Positions 19,319 to 29,716 of a stretch of 64,000 nucleotides of DNA are shown piece by piece. Location: contig JAPKAD010000004.1 of the NCBI GenBank assembly GCA_028825445.1, positions 89,684-153,683 of the forward strand, in the 5' to 3' direction. The stretch is from Octadecabacter sp. GTDB lineage: Bacteria > Pseudomonadota > Alphaproteobacteria > Rhodobacterales > Rhodobacteraceae. A model generated the notes under the pieces. The model saw nothing but the letters and a program-made list of their open reading frames with translations, did no database searches and was not told the DNA's origin. How positions within the stretch are numbered: position 1 is the first letter of the stretch; every line of letters begins with the position of its first letter. A program made the translations under genes and the position numbers.

Positions 19319-20032
19319 ATGCGCCCCTCAGGACGGAAAATTGACGAAATGCGATCAGTTTCAATTGAAGTTGGAGTATCCCGTCACGCGGAGGGATCTT
19401 GCCTGATCAAATGTGGTGATACCCATGTGCTTTGTACTGCGTCGATTGATGAACGTGTGCCTTCTTTTTTAAAGAATTCTGGTCTTGGCTGGGTAACTGC
19501 TGAATATGGTATGCTGCCACGTGCAACAAACACACGAATGCGTCGTGAAGCTAAAAATGGTCAAAGTGGCCGGACACAGGAAATCCAACGCCTTATTGGG
19601 CGGTCATTGCGTGCTGGCGTTGATCGTGTTGCATTGGGAGAACGTCAAATCGTTATCGATTGTGATGTAATTCAAGCTGATGGCGGTACGCGATGTGCCT
19701 CGATTACTGGTGGTTGGGTTGCCTTGAAGCTTGCAGTTCAGAAGCTGATCAAAGCAGGAGAAGTGATTTCAGATCCGTTGTTGGTACCCGTTGCTGCGGT
19801 GTCATGTGGTATCTATGCTGGTCAATCTGTATTAGATTTGGATTATCCTGAGGATTCTGAGGCCGGTGTGGATGGAAACTTTGTTATCACTGGAGACAAG
19901 CTAATTGAGATTCAGATGTCAGCCGAAGGATCAACATTTACTCGTGAGCAAATGAACGCAATGTTAGACCTTGCTAACAAAGGCATTGCGGAACTCACAG
20001 CCGCACAAATTGCAGCTGTCGTTAATGCGTAA
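19319..20032 (+). CDS. rph: Ribonuclease PH
   Basis: A phosphate-dependent 3'-5' exoribonuclease that trims tRNA 3' ends. The 237-residue protein starts [12 protein letters not shown], as the family does, and contains [16 protein letters not shown], the RSLRAGVD motif, [12 protein letters not shown] and DLDYPEDS. It is first in an rph-rdgB-hemW operon in which each start overlaps the previous stop. It is divergent from hrcA. Confidence 0.96.
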   Translation: MRPSGRKIDEMRSVSIEVGVSRHAEGSCLIKCGDTHVLCTASIDERVPSFLKNSGLGWVTAEYGMLPRATNTRMRREAKNGQSGRTQEIQRLIGRSLRAGVDRVALGERQIVIDCDVIQADGGTRCASITGGWVALKLAVQKLIKAGEVISDPLLVPVAAVSCGIYAGQSVLDLDYPEDSEAGVDGNFVITGDKLIEIQMSAEGSTFTREQMNAMLDLANKGIAELTAAQIAAVVNA

Positions 20033-20633
20033 ATTTTCTGAAACTAACTTGCTTATTGCAACCCACAATCGGGGGAAGCTTGATGAGATTGCGGATTTAC
20101 TATTACCATATGGTGTCACACTAACGTCAAACGCTGATCATGGACTACCTGAGCCCATTGAAAATGAAACTTCGTTTGTTGGAAACGCTCGGATCAAGGC
20201 TCATTCAGCAGCGAAGGCCACAGGTTTAGCTGCGTTATCAGATGATAGCGGGATAACTGTTAACGGTTTAGACGGGGCGCCTGGAGTTTACACGGCAGAC
20301 TGGGCCGAAACTCCAAACGGGCGCGATTTTGTAAAGGCTATGACTAGAACTTGGGATGAGCTAAATACCCTCAGTATCGCTGAACCACGTTTAGCTCAAT
20401 TTCGGTGCTGTCTGGTTCTTGCTTGGCCCGACGGACACGATGAAGTTTTTAATGGTGTGATGCACGGTCGTATAGTTTGGCCTATGCGTGGCGATCAAGG
20501 ACACGGATATGACCCAATTTTTCAGCCTGATGGATTTGATGAGACGTTTGGAGAAATGGACCGGTTTGAAAAAAATCGGATTAGTCACCGCGCAGATGCG
20601 TTTAGAAAGATGATTGATGGCTGTTTTGCCTGA
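20025..20633 (+). CDS. rdgB: dITP/XTP pyrophosphatase (RdgB/HAM1 family)
   Basis: Removes non-canonical purine nucleoside triphosphates (ITP, dITP, XTP) from the pool. The 202-residue protein has the family N-terminus [14 protein letters not shown], the conserved [13 protein letters not shown] and ALSDDSGI motifs, and [12 protein letters not shown] then SHRADAF near the end. The ATG at 20025 overlaps the rph stop by eight bases, the sign of coupled translation; longer upstream readings lie within rph. Confidence 0.94.
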   Translation: MRKFSETNLLIATHNRGKLDEIADLLLPYGVTLTSNADHGLPEPIENETSFVGNARIKAHSAAKATGLAALSDDSGITVNGLDGAPGVYTADWAETPNGRDFVKAMTRTWDELNTLSIAEPRLAQFRCCLVLAWPDGHDEVFNGVMHGRIVWPMRGDQGHGYDPIFQPDGFDETFGEMDRFEKNRISHRADAFRKMIDGCFA

Positions 20634-21774
20634 CACTTTAGAAACTGGAGGGTTTGGTCTTTATCTCCATTGGCCGTTTTGTCAGGCTAAATGTCCTTAT
20701 TGTGATTTTAATTCGCACGTTGTGGCATCCGTTGATCAAGCAAGGTGGGCTGCAGCTTTCGAGAAGGAAATTGATCGCATTGCTAATCTAACCAGTGATC
20801 GAGTGTTAAATTCAGTTTTTTTCGGTGGTGGCACCCCAAGCATGATGGATGTATCTACAGTTGAGCGGATTTTATCGCGCATTCAAAAGCGTTGGCGTTT
20901 GGCAAATGACCTTGAGGTCACACTTGAAGCAAACCCGACATCTATTGAGGCTCAAAGGTTTTCTGGATATCATTTAGCAGGTGTGAATCGTGTATCTGTT
21001 GGCGTCCAAGCGTTAAACGATATTGATTTGAGGGCGTTAGGCCGTTTACACACAGCAAGCGAAGCACTCGCCGCCATGGAAATTGCGCGCGCAACATTCA
21101 ATCGTGTTAGCTTTGATCTAATGTATGCCCGTCAAAACCAAAGCGTTGGGGAATGGCAGGCTGAAATATCCAACGCGCTTGAACTAGAGCCTGATCATCT
21201 GTCTTTGTACCAATTGACGGTAGAAGATGGAACTGCGTTTGGTGAAAGATTAAAGCGTGGGTTATTACGTGGCTTACCAAACGAAGATCTTGGAGCCGAC
21301 CTTTGGGATATAACACAAAACGCTTGTGACACCGCTGGTTTGCCGGCTTACGAAGTATCAAATCATTCAAAAGTTGGTCAAGAAAGTAGACATAATTTAA
21401 TTTATTGGCGATCGGGTGATTGGGCCGGCATTGGCCCTGGTGCCCATGGGAGACTTACGTTGGATGGAATTCGACGTGAAACAGTCTGTGTCAAAAGCCC
21501 TGGTCTGTGGATCACACAGGTTGAAACTGGTGCCCTGCATCTAGATAAAGGTTCTCCCCTTGAGCCATCCGCTATTCTTGAAGAACGTGTGCTCATGGGT
21601 TTGCGAATGGTTGAGGGGATAGATATGCCAATCAACTGGATCATAGGAAAAAACAATGAAATCAATGAGTTAGTTTCTTTAGATCATCTTAAAATTTGCA
21701 AAAATAGACTCACCGTGACAGCTCAAGGTCGGCCAGTTTTAAATGCCATAATTTCACATCTTTTGACGGACTAG
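20617..21774 (+). CDS. hemW: Radical SAM haem chaperone HemW (coproporphyrinogen III oxidase-like)
   Basis: A radical-SAM family protein now known in several bacteria as a haem-insertion chaperone. The 385-residue protein has the iron-sulfur motif WPFCQAKCPYCDFNS, the FFGGGTPSMM motif and EANPTSIE, then GVQALND. It lacks the extra N-terminal segment of true HemN oxidase. The start overlaps the rdgB end by 17 bases; a TTG three bases earlier is a less likely alternative. Its end overlaps convergent parB by four bases. Confidence 0.9.
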   Translation: MAVLPDTLETGGFGLYLHWPFCQAKCPYCDFNSHVVASVDQARWAAAFEKEIDRIANLTSDRVLNSVFFGGGTPSMMDVSTVERILSRIQKRWRLANDLEVTLEANPTSIEAQRFSGYHLAGVNRVSVGVQALNDIDLRALGRLHTASEALAAMEIARATFNRVSFDLMYARQNQSVGEWQAEISNALELEPDHLSLYQLTVEDGTAFGERLKRGLLRGLPNEDLGADLWDITQNACDTAGLPAYEVSNHSKVGQESRHNLIYWRSGDWAGIGPGAHGRLTLDGIRRETVCVKSPGLWITQVETGALHLDKGSPLEPSAILEERVLMGLRMVEGIDMPINWIIGKNNEINELVSLDHLKICKNRLTVTAQGRPVLNAIISHLLTD

Positions 21775-22661
21775 CTTCCGGACAATATTCGAAGCAAATC
21801 ATCTAATTGTTCAAGGTCACGGTAGTTCAATATTACCTGACCGTGTTCGCGCCCCGCAGAATGTGCTATATTTACCTTGAAGCCTAAATGGGCTGTCAAA
21901 TCGTTTTCAATCTGGACAGTATCTGCGTCTTTAATAGCCCGTTTATTTAGTTTTGAATTATTACTAATTTTTTTAGATACTTTAACAAGTTTTTCAGCGT
22001 CTCTTACCGATAAACCCTTTTTTACGATTTCGGCTGCAAGTTTGTCTGCATCAGGATGCCCTACAAGAGTTCGTGCGTGACCCGCAGTTAAAGTTCCGTT
22101 TTGTAAATATGACTGAACGGAGTCTGGAAGTGTAAGGAGCCTTATTAGGTTAGCAATATGACTTCGGCTTTTACCCAAAGCTTTACCCATATCTTCTTGT
22201 GTTCGACCAAATTTTTCCATCAATTGTTTATAACCAGCTGCTTCATCGATCGCGTTAAGGTCTGAACGTTGAATGTTCTCAATGATAGCAACCTCAAGCA
22301 CTTCAACATCTGTAAAATCGCGAATGATAACAGGTACTTCATGCAATTGAGCACGTTGAGCTGCTCGCCACCGGCGTTCGCCAGCTACAATTTCAAAAGA
22401 TCCATTTACAGAGGTTTTTCTACGTACAATAAGAGGCTGTATTATACCTTTTTCTAAAATCGAAGCAGTCAAGTCATCCATTGCTTGATTGTCAAAAGTA
22501 CGGCGTGGTTGGTCTGAGTTCGGATAGATTTGATCTGTCGATAGTGTTTGATCGGTTGAATTTTTTAAAGATACTTCACTCACCATAGGGATATTTATAT
22601 CGGACATTATGGAAGAAAGTCCTCGACCGAGACCGCGTGTGGGTGCTTTTGGTGAGCTCAT
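21771..22661 (-). CDS. parB: Chromosome partitioning protein ParB
   Basis: A CTP-dependent DNA clamp that loads at parS and spreads to segregate the origin region. The 296-residue protein has the N-terminal GLGRGLSSIM segment, the CTP-binding VAGERRWRAAQRA motif, and the parS-reading helix-turn-helix region around QEDMGKALGKSRSHIANLIRLL. The C-terminal dimer domain ends LDDLLRILS. Its ATG overlaps the parA stop (ATGA). Two exact parS sites lie 1.4 and 3.3 kb away in the same operon. Confidence 0.97.
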   Translation of the reverse strand: MSSPKAPTRGLGRGLSSIMSDINIPMVSEVSLKNSTDQTLSTDQIYPNSDQPRRTFDNQAMDDLTASILEKGIIQPLIVRRKTSVNGSFEIVAGERRWRAAQRAQLHEVPVIIRDFTDVEVLEVAIIENIQRSDLNAIDEAAGYKQLMEKFGRTQEDMGKALGKSRSHIANLIRLLTLPDSVQSYLQNGTLTAGHARTLVGHPDADKLAAEIVKKGLSVRDAEKLVKVSKKISNNSKLNKRAIKDADTVQIENDLTAHLGFKVNIAHSAGREHGQVILNYRDLEQLDDLLRILSGS

Positions 22662-23476
22662 GGCTTTCTCCTTACATTTTCAGTTTTTTCCCGTTCACTA
22701 ATTTCTTGAGCAAGTGCAATATAGGCCTGCGCTCCCTTCGACGATGGATCATAATCAAGAACTGAAAGAGCAAAAGATGGTGCTTCGCTTAGACGTACGT
22801 TCCGAGGGATGACAGTTTTAAAAACTAAGTCACCTAAATTGTTACGAGCGTCTGCTTCAACCTGCTGGCATAGATTATTGCGTTTATCGTACATAGTTAA
22901 AACAATCCCCTCAATACGAAGAGAAGAATTAGCAGATTGCCGTATATCTCGTATTGTCAGCATCAACTGTGAGAGACCCTCAAGTGCAAAGAATTCGCAT
23001 TGAAGTGGGGCTATGACAGTATCAGAAGCAATCATCGCATTGACTGTTAAAATATTGAGTGATGGCGGGCAATCTATCAGAATATAGTCCAGATTTAGCA
23101 AGTCGACATCAGACTGATGTAATGCATCATGCAACATGAAGCTACGTTTTTCAATTGCCATGAGGTTCATGTCTGCTGAGCTTAAATCAGTAGTTGCTGG
23201 AATTATTAGTAAATTATCAACATTTGTCTCTTTAGCTGCATTCGATGGTAGCACATCTCCCGTTAATAAATCGTAAGTTGTTATATTTCGATCTACTGAT
23301 TCGATTCCCAATCCAGTTGAAGCATTGCCCTGAGGGTCTAAATCTATCAGTAAGACCCGCCGCCCCAAGCGTGCAAGTGCAGCCCCTACATTTATAGTTG
23401 TCGTAGTTTTGCCAACTCCACCCTTTTGATTTGCAACTGATATGATCTTTGGATTTGTCGTGCGACTAAGATTCAC
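22658..23476 (-). CDS. parA: Chromosome partitioning ATPase ParA
   Basis: A deviant-Walker ATPase that forms the DNA-bound gradient pulling ParB-parS complexes. The 272-residue protein has VANQKGGVGKTTTTINVGAAL (deviant Walker A), DLDPQGNAS and the LIDCPPSL motif. The start is read as GTG at 23476, overlapping the rsmG stop by 11 bases, an arrangement common in this operon. Confidence 0.97.
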   Translation of the reverse strand: MNLSRTTNPKIISVANQKGGVGKTTTTINVGAALARLGRRVLLIDLDPQGNASTGLGIESVDRNITTYDLLTGDVLPSNAAKETNVDNLLIIPATTDLSSADMNLMAIEKRSFMLHDALHQSDVDLLNLDYILIDCPPSLNILTVNAMIASDTVIAPLQCEFFALEGLSQLMLTIRDIRQSANSSLRIEGIVLTMYDKRNNLCQQVEADARNNLGDLVFKTVIPRNVRLSEAPSFALSVLDYDPSSKGAQAYIALAQEISEREKTENVRRKP

Positions 23477-24086
23477 GGCGATTTATCCTTGATATTTCAA
23501 GTACTCGAGCATCGGGGTTTGTTTGACTGATGTGTGTCTTAACATCAAAATGCCAATTTTTAATTGCTTGGTCCAGCTCTTCTTGATAGCGGGCGCCTTT
23601 TGGGAATATTGCAGTGCCATCTTTATGCAAAAACTGATCAGCATAACTAAACAGATCCGTTAATGGTGCCAATGCACGAGCACTTAATATGTCAGATTTT
23701 GCTATTTTAACGTCCGTTATTCGACTATTTATGATAGAAATATTCAAGTCCAACTCTCTTTGAGCTGTTTTTAAAAACAAGCATTTACGCTTATCACTTT
23801 CAATTAAAGTCACTGATCGCTTTTGTTTATCGATTATGGCTACAACAAGAGCCGGAAGTCCCCCTCCACTACCTAGGTCAATCCAACGGGTCCATTCGTT
23901 TGGCGAGCAATGGAAAATCTGTGCACTATCAACTATATGTCTGTTCCAGATATCATACACACTTTTTGGTGCTATAAGGTTTATAGCCTTTGTCCATTTG
24001 GTAACTAAAACACATAAATGTTCAAGTTTTTCTAATGTTTCACGTGAAACATCTACGCAACCAACGGAGGTACTACTTTTCATCAT
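23466..24086 (-). CDS. rsmG: 16S rRNA (guanine-N7) methyltransferase RsmG
   Basis: Methylates G527 (E. coli numbering) of 16S rRNA; formerly gidB. The 206-residue protein has [17 protein letters not shown] (SAM motif I) and [15 protein letters not shown]. The first ATG overlaps the mnmG stop (ATGA). Codons around Val13-Ser14-Arg15-Glu16-Thr17 lie in a perfect parS palindrome, so the protein sequence here is partly set by the ParB site. Confidence 0.95.
   Translation of the reverse strand: MMKSSTSVGCVDVSRETLEKLEHLCVLVTKWTKAINLIAPKSVYDIWNRHIVDSAQIFHCSPNEWTRWIDLGSGGGLPALVVAIIDKQKRSVTLIESDKRKCLFLKTAQRELDLNISIINSRITDVKIAKSDILSARALAPLTDLFSYADQFLHKDGTAIFPKGARYQEELDQAIKNWHFDVKTHISQTNPDARVLEISRINRRES
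24036..24051. other. parS: parS centromere site, perfect palindrome (inside rsmG)
   Basis: TGTTTCACGTGAAACA is an exact copy of the conserved bacterial parS palindrome. It lies inside the rsmG coding region, where it encodes part of VSRET, about 1.4 kb upstream of parB. With the second copy 1.9 kb away it should load ParB near the origin. Confidence 0.95.
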
Positions 24087-25960
24087 GATGCTGTGACCAT
24101 TGTCTGTTGCTTTTTAATCTCGGCAGCAACTAACATTAACGCTGCTGGGGTAATACCGTCAATACGGGCTGCTTGAGCAAGATTATCTGGCAAAGTAGTT
24201 TGCAACTTTGACTTCAATTCATTCGACAAACCCGCAATTGAGTCGTAACACATATCGTGAGGGATAAGTTTACCGCTGTCCCTCCGCATGCCTTCAATGT
24301 CTCTCATTTGCCTTTCGACGTAATGCGAATACAAGGCATCTCGTTCTAATTGCAGTGCAATCTCATTTGGTATATTGAGTAGCTGAGGATCAATTGAGGA
24401 AAGAATTTTAACAGTAGTTCCTGCAATGGTCAAAGCATCCGCTAAGGTACGCTTTGGGCCATCAACGCTAACTTTTACACCAGCATTATTTAGTTCACGG
24501 GAAGACGCAGTAGTATTCGTTAATGCAACTCGGCCGCTATCCAATGCGTTCTTTTTGCTAGAAAATACCTTCCAACGTTCATCCTCAACACAACCAAAAA
24601 TGCGGCCAGCACTTGTTAGACGCTGGTCTGCATTATCGGCACGCAACGATAATCGAAATTCAGCACGCGACGTAAACATTCTGTAAGGTTCAGAAACACC
24701 ACGTATCGTTAAATCATCAATCATTACACCGATATATGATGTTGAACGATCGAAAAGCATTGGGTCAGAATTAGACACCTGTGCAGCAGCATTTAAGCCA
24801 GCAACGAGACCCTGAGCAGCAGCTTCTTCATATCCGGTTGTTCCATTTATCTGACCTGCCAGAAATAAACCTGGCATGCGCTTTAATTCAAGTTGTGTGC
24901 TCAAACTTCGCGGGTCAATATAATCATATTCGATTGCGTAACCCGGCTGAAGTATCTTAGCGTTCTCCAGCCCGACAATTGAGTGGACATAATCCTCTTG
25001 GACATCAATAGGTAATGAAGTTGAGATACCATTAGGATAGATCGTATGATCTGTAAGACCCTCTGGTTCTAGGAAAATTTGATGAGACGTTTTATCGGCA
25101 AATCTGACAACTTTGTCTTCAATTGAAGGACAATAACGCGGACCAACACCATCAATATGTCCCCCATACATAGCAGAACGTTCTAAATTTTTCTCAATAA
25201 TTTCATGCGTTTGTTCGTTTGTATAAGTTATGCCACAAGCAATTTGTTTTGCAAAAGGAGACTTATGCATAAAAGAAAAAAGTTCTGGCTCAATGTCTGC
25301 ATCTTGATGTTCAAGACCGTCCCACTTGATCGACCTTCCATCAAGACGTGGTGGTGTACCAGTCTTTAAACGGCCTAATGGCAAATCATAGGATGCTAAA
25401 CGTTCTGCCAATGCAATTGAGGGAAGATCACCCATACGTCCACCGGCGCGAGATACGTCTCCTATGTGAATAATGCCGCGCAAAAAAGTCCCTGATGTAA
25501 GAATTACACATTTTGAGGGGATGCTTGAACCATCTTTTAAGATAACTCCAGATACACGGCCTTTGATGAGTAAAAGATCTACAACTTCACCTTCTTTAAT
25601 TTCGAGATTTGAACGAGCAGTTGTCAATTCTTGAATTGCATTACGATAAAGAGCTCGGTCTGCTTGTGTACGAGGGCCTTGAACTGCAGGGCCTTTTCTA
25701 CGGTTTAAAAGACGAAATTGAATGCCTGCGCGATCAGCAGCGCGGCCCATAATACCATCAAGCGCATCAATTTCGCGGACAAGATGGCCCTTACCCAAGC
25801 CTCCAATGGCTGGATTACAGGACATAACGCCAATATCAGAAAACCTAAGCGTTATCAGTAAGGTACTAACACCTGACCGAGCTGACGCGTGAGCAGCTTC
25901 GCAACCTGCGTGGCCACCTCCTATAACAATTACATCATATGCGTGTTTCACGTGAAACAT
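24083..25960 (-). CDS. mnmG: tRNA uridine-5-carboxymethylaminomethyl modification enzyme MnmG (GidA)
   Basis: FAD-dependent partner of MnmE in forming cmnm5U at the wobble position of certain tRNAs. The 625-residue protein has the FAD motif [12 protein letters not shown], the [23 protein letters not shown] block, and [25 protein letters not shown]. It begins MFHVKHAYD: the start codon and next four codons are part of a perfect parS site. It is preceded by mnmE three bases upstream and overlaps rsmG by four bases. Confidence 0.97.
   Translation of the reverse strand: MFHVKHAYDVIVIGGGHAGCEAAHASARSGVSTLLITLRFSDIGVMSCNPAIGGLGKGHLVREIDALDGIMGRAADRAGIQFRLLNRRKGPAVQGPRTQADRALYRNAIQELTTARSNLEIKEGEVVDLLLIKGRVSGVILKDGSSIPSKCVILTSGTFLRGIIHIGDVSRAGGRMGDLPSIALAERLASYDLPLGRLKTGTPPRLDGRSIKWDGLEHQDADIEPELFSFMHKSPFAKQIACGITYTNEQTHEIIEKNLERSAMYGGHIDGVGPRYCPSIEDKVVRFADKTSHQIFLEPEGLTDHTIYPNGISTSLPIDVQEDYVHSIVGLENAKILQPGYAIEYDYIDPRSLSTQLELKRMPGLFLAGQINGTTGYEEAAAQGLVAGLNAAAQVSNSDPMLFDRSTSYIGVMIDDLTIRGVSEPYRMFTSRAEFRLSLRADNADQRLTSAGRIFGCVEDERWKVFSSKKNALDSGRVALTNTTASSRELNNAGVKVSVDGPKRTLADALTIAGTTVKILSSIDPQLLNIPNEIALQLERDALYSHYVERQMRDIEGMRRDSGKLIPHDMCYDSIAGLSNELKSKLQTTLPDNLAQAARIDGITPAALMLVAAEIKKQQTMVTAS
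25944..25959. other. parS: parS centromere site, perfect palindrome (at mnmG start)
   Basis: A second exact TGTTTCACGTGAAACA. It encodes the opening residues of MnmG (FHVKH) and begins one base after the first base of the start codon. ParB binding here would also cover the translation start region of mnmG DNA. Confidence 0.95.
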
Positions 25961-25963
25961 CCC

Positions 25964-27250
25964 TCACTTACCTATGCAGAAACTCGAAAAAATCTCACCT
26001 AACACGTTTTCAACGTCTACGCGACCGATGAGACTATCAAGTGATCTAATTGCAATACGAAGGTCTTCTGCTAATAGATCAACCGGCGTATTAACAGCGT
26101 TTAAACCTAAAGTTACTGAATCTAATGCAACCGCAGCCGCTTCTAAAGCCATTTGATGACGTGTATGTGTTGCAATGCCAGCACCAGCAAGCTGTTCACG
26201 CAAATAAGATGAAATCTGATCTAATAAGTGATCCATGCCATATCCGGTCACACCTGAAACTGCTTGATCTATGGGATTACTTTCAAGATCTGCTTTGGAC
26301 TTCACGTATAAATCTAACCCAAAAACCGACTGATCATTATTGATAGGCAAATCATCTAAAAGATGGATACGCACGTCTGCCGCCAGGGCCCGATCTTTAC
26401 CACGTTCTATGCCAATACCTTCTAAAATATCATCTGATTCTCTAAGACCCGCTGTATCTAAAATCGTGATCGGTAATCCGTTGAGGTCCATTTTAACTTC
26501 AATAACGTCACGAGTAGTACCCGCAATATCGGACGTGATGGCTGCTTCTCGACCAGCTAATCTATTTAGTAGTGTGGATTTTCCTGAATTTGGTGGTCCT
26601 ACAAGTGCAACCTCAAAGCCATCCCTTACACGTTCACGAATTCGCACACCCGCGGCTTCATACCGAACTTGGTTAGTTACGTTACCAATAAGGGTCATAA
26701 CTTCTGGATAAACGTCAACGGGCACATCTTCGTCTACGAAATCAATAGTGGCTTCTAGCAACGCAGCTGCTCGCACAAGGCTTAACCGCCAACCAGATGC
26801 AAGATCACCTAATGCGCCTTGAAAAATGCGTACTGCTTGGCGACGTTGACTTTCGGTTTCTGCATCTATCAAATCAGCAAGTCCTTCGACTTGTGCCAAA
26901 TCTAGCATACCATTTTCCATAGCCCGACGCGTAAATTCACCTGGTTCTGCGAGACGAACATCTAAATTACTAAGACGATCAAGAACCGCAGTTACAATAG
27001 CAGGGGATCCATGTGTGTGGAGTTCAACAACTTGCTCACCTGTAAAACTGCGGCGTGGTGCAAAACTAATTGCAAATGCTAGATCGATTAAACTTCCATC
27101 AATTGAAGTTAATTTAACCAAACGCCTATCATGTTGATCTAAAACTGCGCCCATAACAGCACAGTTAGAAAGAGCGTCTGGACCAGAAATACGTATGATA
27201 GATACACCAGCTTTACCAGCTGCAGAAGCGAGGGCAAATATTGTATCCAT
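25964..27250 (-). CDS. mnmE: tRNA modification GTPase MnmE (TrmE)
   Basis: GTPase that works with MnmG in wobble-uridine modification. The 428-residue protein starts MDTIFALASAAGKAGVSIIR and carries the folate-binding N-domain. The G domain inserted in helices has GPPNSGKSTLLN (G1), IAGTTRDVIE (G2) and DTAGLRE (G3). It ends FCIGK, the conserved C-terminal cysteine motif CIGK. It lies between rho and mnmG in the origin-proximal operon. Confidence 0.96.
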   Translation of the reverse strand: MDTIFALASAAGKAGVSIIRISGPDALSNCAVMGAVLDQHDRRLVKLTSIDGSLIDLAFAISFAPRRSFTGEQVVELHTHGSPAIVTAVLDRLSNLDVRLAEPGEFTRRAMENGMLDLAQVEGLADLIDAETESQRRQAVRIFQGALGDLASGWRLSLVRAAALLEATIDFVDEDVPVDVYPEVMTLIGNVTNQVRYEAAGVRIRERVRDGFEVALVGPPNSGKSTLLNRLAGREAAITSDIAGTTRDVIEVKMDLNGLPITILDTAGLRESDDILEGIGIERGKDRALAADVRIHLLDDLPINNDQSVFGLDLYVKSKADLESNPIDQAVSGVTGYGMDHLLDQISSYLREQLAGAGIATHTRHQMALEAAAVALDSVTLGLNAVNTPVDLLAEDLRIAIRSLDSLIGRVDVENVLGEIFSSFCIGK

Positions 27251-27281
27251 TTAAATAAAACTATAGTTTATTAACAATAAG

Positions 27282-28595
27282 TTATGTGTTCATTGAATCA
27301 AAGAAGTCTGAATTTGTTTTAGTTTGTTTCAACTTAGAAATTAAGAACTCAATTGCATCTGTCGTCCCCATGGGATTCAAAATCCTACGTAAAACAAATG
27401 TTTTCTGTAAATCAACTTTATTAATTAACAAATCTTCCTTGCGGGTACCAGACTTAAGAATGTCCATCGCAGGGAACACACGTTTATCAGCAATTTTACG
27501 ATCTAGAACAATTTCAGAGTTACCAGTACCCTTAAATTCTTCAAAAATAACCTCGTCCATTCGACTGCCGGTATCAATAAGTGCTGTGGCAATGATGGTT
27601 AGTGATCCACCTTCTTCAATATTACGCGCAGCTCCAAAGAAACGTTTAGGACGTTGCAAGGCATTAGCATCTACACCTCCAGTAAGCACTTTACCTGACG
27701 ATGGAACTGTTGTGTTAAAGGCTCGGCCCAAACGGGTGATTGAATCTAATAAGATCACAACGTCGCGTTTATGCTCAACAAGTCGTTTAGCTTTTTCAAT
27801 CACCATTTCTGAAACAGCAACATGTCGAGTTGCAGGTTCATCAAACGTTGAAGAAACAACTTCACCCTTAACCGAACGTTGCATATCAGTAACTTCTTCC
27901 GGACGTTCGTCTATCAATAATACAATCAAATAACATTCTGGATGATTTGCAGCAATTGAATGTGCTATATTTTGAAGTAGTACAGTTTTTCCTGTTCGTG
28001 GCGGCGCTACAATCAAAGATCTCTGACCTTTACCAATTGGCGCTACAAGGTCGATAATACGTGCTGAACGATCTTTCATAGTCGGATCTGCTGTTTCCAT
28101 AATAAGACGCTCATCAGGATACAGTGGTGTAAGGTTTTCAAAAGCTACTTTATGTCGTGCACGTTCTGGGTCTTCAAAATTAATCATTTCAACTTTAGTT
28201 AGTGAAAAATACCGTTCTGTTTCAGCAGGTTCTTGCATAATGCCATCAACGGTGTCGCCCGTTCGTAATGAATGTTGACGGATCATATCAGGCGAGACGT
28301 ATATATCATCTGGACCTGGTAAATAATTTGCACCAGGGGATCTTAAAAACCCAAAGCCGTCTTGTAGGACTTCAAGAACACCATCCCCTCCAATGATCCA
28401 GTCATCATCAGCTCTTTCTTTAAGGATTGAGAACATTATATCGCCCTTGCGCATCGTCGATGCATTCTCAATTTCTAACTCTTCTGCTAGAGATAACAGA
28501 TCTTTGGGACTCTGAGCTTTAAGATCTGCAAGATTTAAACGGTCAGTATTTAAGACTTCTTCAGAAATTACGGGTGATATTACGTCGTCAGACAT
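27282..28595 (-). CDS. rho: Transcription termination factor Rho
   Basis: Hexameric RNA helicase that ends transcription. The 437-residue protein has the N-terminal RNA-binding cold-shock domain (DGFGFLRS), Walker [13 protein letters not shown], Walker [15 protein letters not shown] and [26 protein letters not shown]. The extension before the RNA-binding domain (about 45 residues) is short. It is the first gene left of the proposed origin and is transcribed away from it. Confidence 0.97.
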   Translation of the reverse strand: MSDDVISPVISEEVLNTDRLNLADLKAQSPKDLLSLAEELEIENASTMRKGDIMFSILKERADDDWIIGGDGVLEVLQDGFGFLRSPGANYLPGPDDIYVSPDMIRQHSLRTGDTVDGIMQEPAETERYFSLTKVEMINFEDPERARHKVAFENLTPLYPDERLIMETADPTMKDRSARIIDLVAPIGKGQRSLIVAPPRTGKTVLLQNIAHSIAANHPECYLIVLLIDERPEEVTDMQRSVKGEVVSSTFDEPATRHVAVSEMVIEKAKRLVEHKRDVVILLDSITRLGRAFNTTVPSSGKVLTGGVDANALQRPKRFFGAARNIEEGGSLTIIATALIDTGSRMDEVIFEEFKGTGNSEIVLDRKIADKRVFPAMDILKSGTRKEDLLINKVDLQKTFVLRRILNPMGTTDAIEFLISKLKQTKTNSDFFDSMNT

Positions 28596-29116
28596 CGTTC
28601 ATTCTCCAGCTGCGCGTGCAACCTTTTTTTATGTTTTATTCTGGATAAATACCGTTCGGATGATCGGTTTCTCTGATTAAGCTTTCTAAGCTTGTCTGTC
28701 AATTCAACTACTTTTTAGAATCCTTAGACTACCAGTAATTTTTTAATACTGTCTTCTACTAAGAAGTTTTTTAAAAAGGTGTTGGTAGTGTTAGTGTTGT
28801 GGATAGAAGGAAAATTAAGTTAAATCCACAAACTTATCCCCAGCACATTTCATCAAATAGCTATTATAATTATAACAGCTATTACTGTAAATGATTGAAT
28901 AAATACAATTATTAATTATTAATTAGAACTTGTTAGAAGTCTACGAACGAGTCTAGATAGATTCAATCCACAGGTTTGATTCGTCCTTATCCCAAGTGTA
29001 TAAATGCAAAAGTATATGGGATATCTCATACAACTTTGTTGATTTTTGTGATCTATTGCGCTTAAACCCAATTCATCCCATGACGTACTAACACATTCAT
29101 TCACTGGGATATCCAC
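28596..29116. other. oriC: Probable chromosomal replication origin (oriC)
   Basis: A 521-base gene-free gap between divergent rho and maf. It holds sequences one mismatch from the DnaA box TTATCCACA: TTATCCAGA (28640-28648, minus), CTATCCACA (28798-28806, minus), TTATCCCCA (28834-28842), and ATATCCACA (29109-29117). Weaker copies lie at 28822, 28964 and 28987. A very AT-rich stretch at about 28850-28930 would suit an unwinding element. Genes on both sides are transcribed outward and include parAB/parS, mnmG, maf and aroE, the group around the known Caulobacter origin. No dnaA gene lies here. Function is inferred, not shown. Confidence 0.72.
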
Positions 29117-29716
29117 ATGGCTGATCAAATTATTTTAGCTTCTTCGTCTCTCATTCGTGCTAAATTACTGCAAAATGCAGGTGTTACCTGTGAGATTGTA
29201 CCAGGACGAATCGATGAAATATCAATTATCCGGGCACTTGAGGCAGAAGATGCGTCAGCACGTGATATTGCTGATACTTTGGCCGAGATGAAAGCTCGTA
29301 AAGTTGCCGAAAAAGGTGTTGGGTCTCTGGTTTTGGGATGTGATCAAGTGCTTTCGTTTAAAGGTTCTATATTGTCGAAACCTGAAACTGCAAAAGATGC
29401 TTGTAATCAGCTTCGTATTTTACGTGGTGAAACGCATCAGCTTCTTTCTGCTGCTGTCGTTTATGAAGGTCTTAAACCTGTTTGGCGGTATGTTGGTGTT
29501 GCCAAACTCACAATGCGTGATTTTTCAGACGATTATCTAAATGCTTATGTTGATCGAAATTGGAACAGTATTTGTTCATCTGTTGGCTGCTATAAAATTG
29601 AAGAAGAAGGACTTCGGCTATTTCGTATGATACAAGGTGACACCTTTACAATACAGGGGTTACCCCTCTTAGAACTCTTATCTTATCTTACGCTACGTGG
29701 AACATTACCAACATGA
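29117..29716 (+). CDS. maf: Maf-family nucleoside triphosphate pyrophosphatase
   Basis: A house-cleaning pyrophosphatase acting on modified or canonical nucleotides; it has also been linked to septum formation. The 199-residue protein starts with the family motif ILASSSLIRAKLL and has LVLGCDQVLSF and SKPETAKDACNQL. It is the first gene right of the proposed origin, reading outward. Its end overlaps the aroE start (ATGA). Confidence 0.93.
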   Translation: MADQIILASSSLIRAKLLQNAGVTCEIVPGRIDEISIIRALEAEDASARDIADTLAEMKARKVAEKGVGSLVLGCDQVLSFKGSILSKPETAKDACNQLRILRGETHQLLSAAVVYEGLKPVWRYVGVAKLTMRDFSDDYLNAYVDRNWNSICSSVGCYKIEEEGLRLFRMIQGDTFTIQGLPLLELLSYLTLRGTLPT

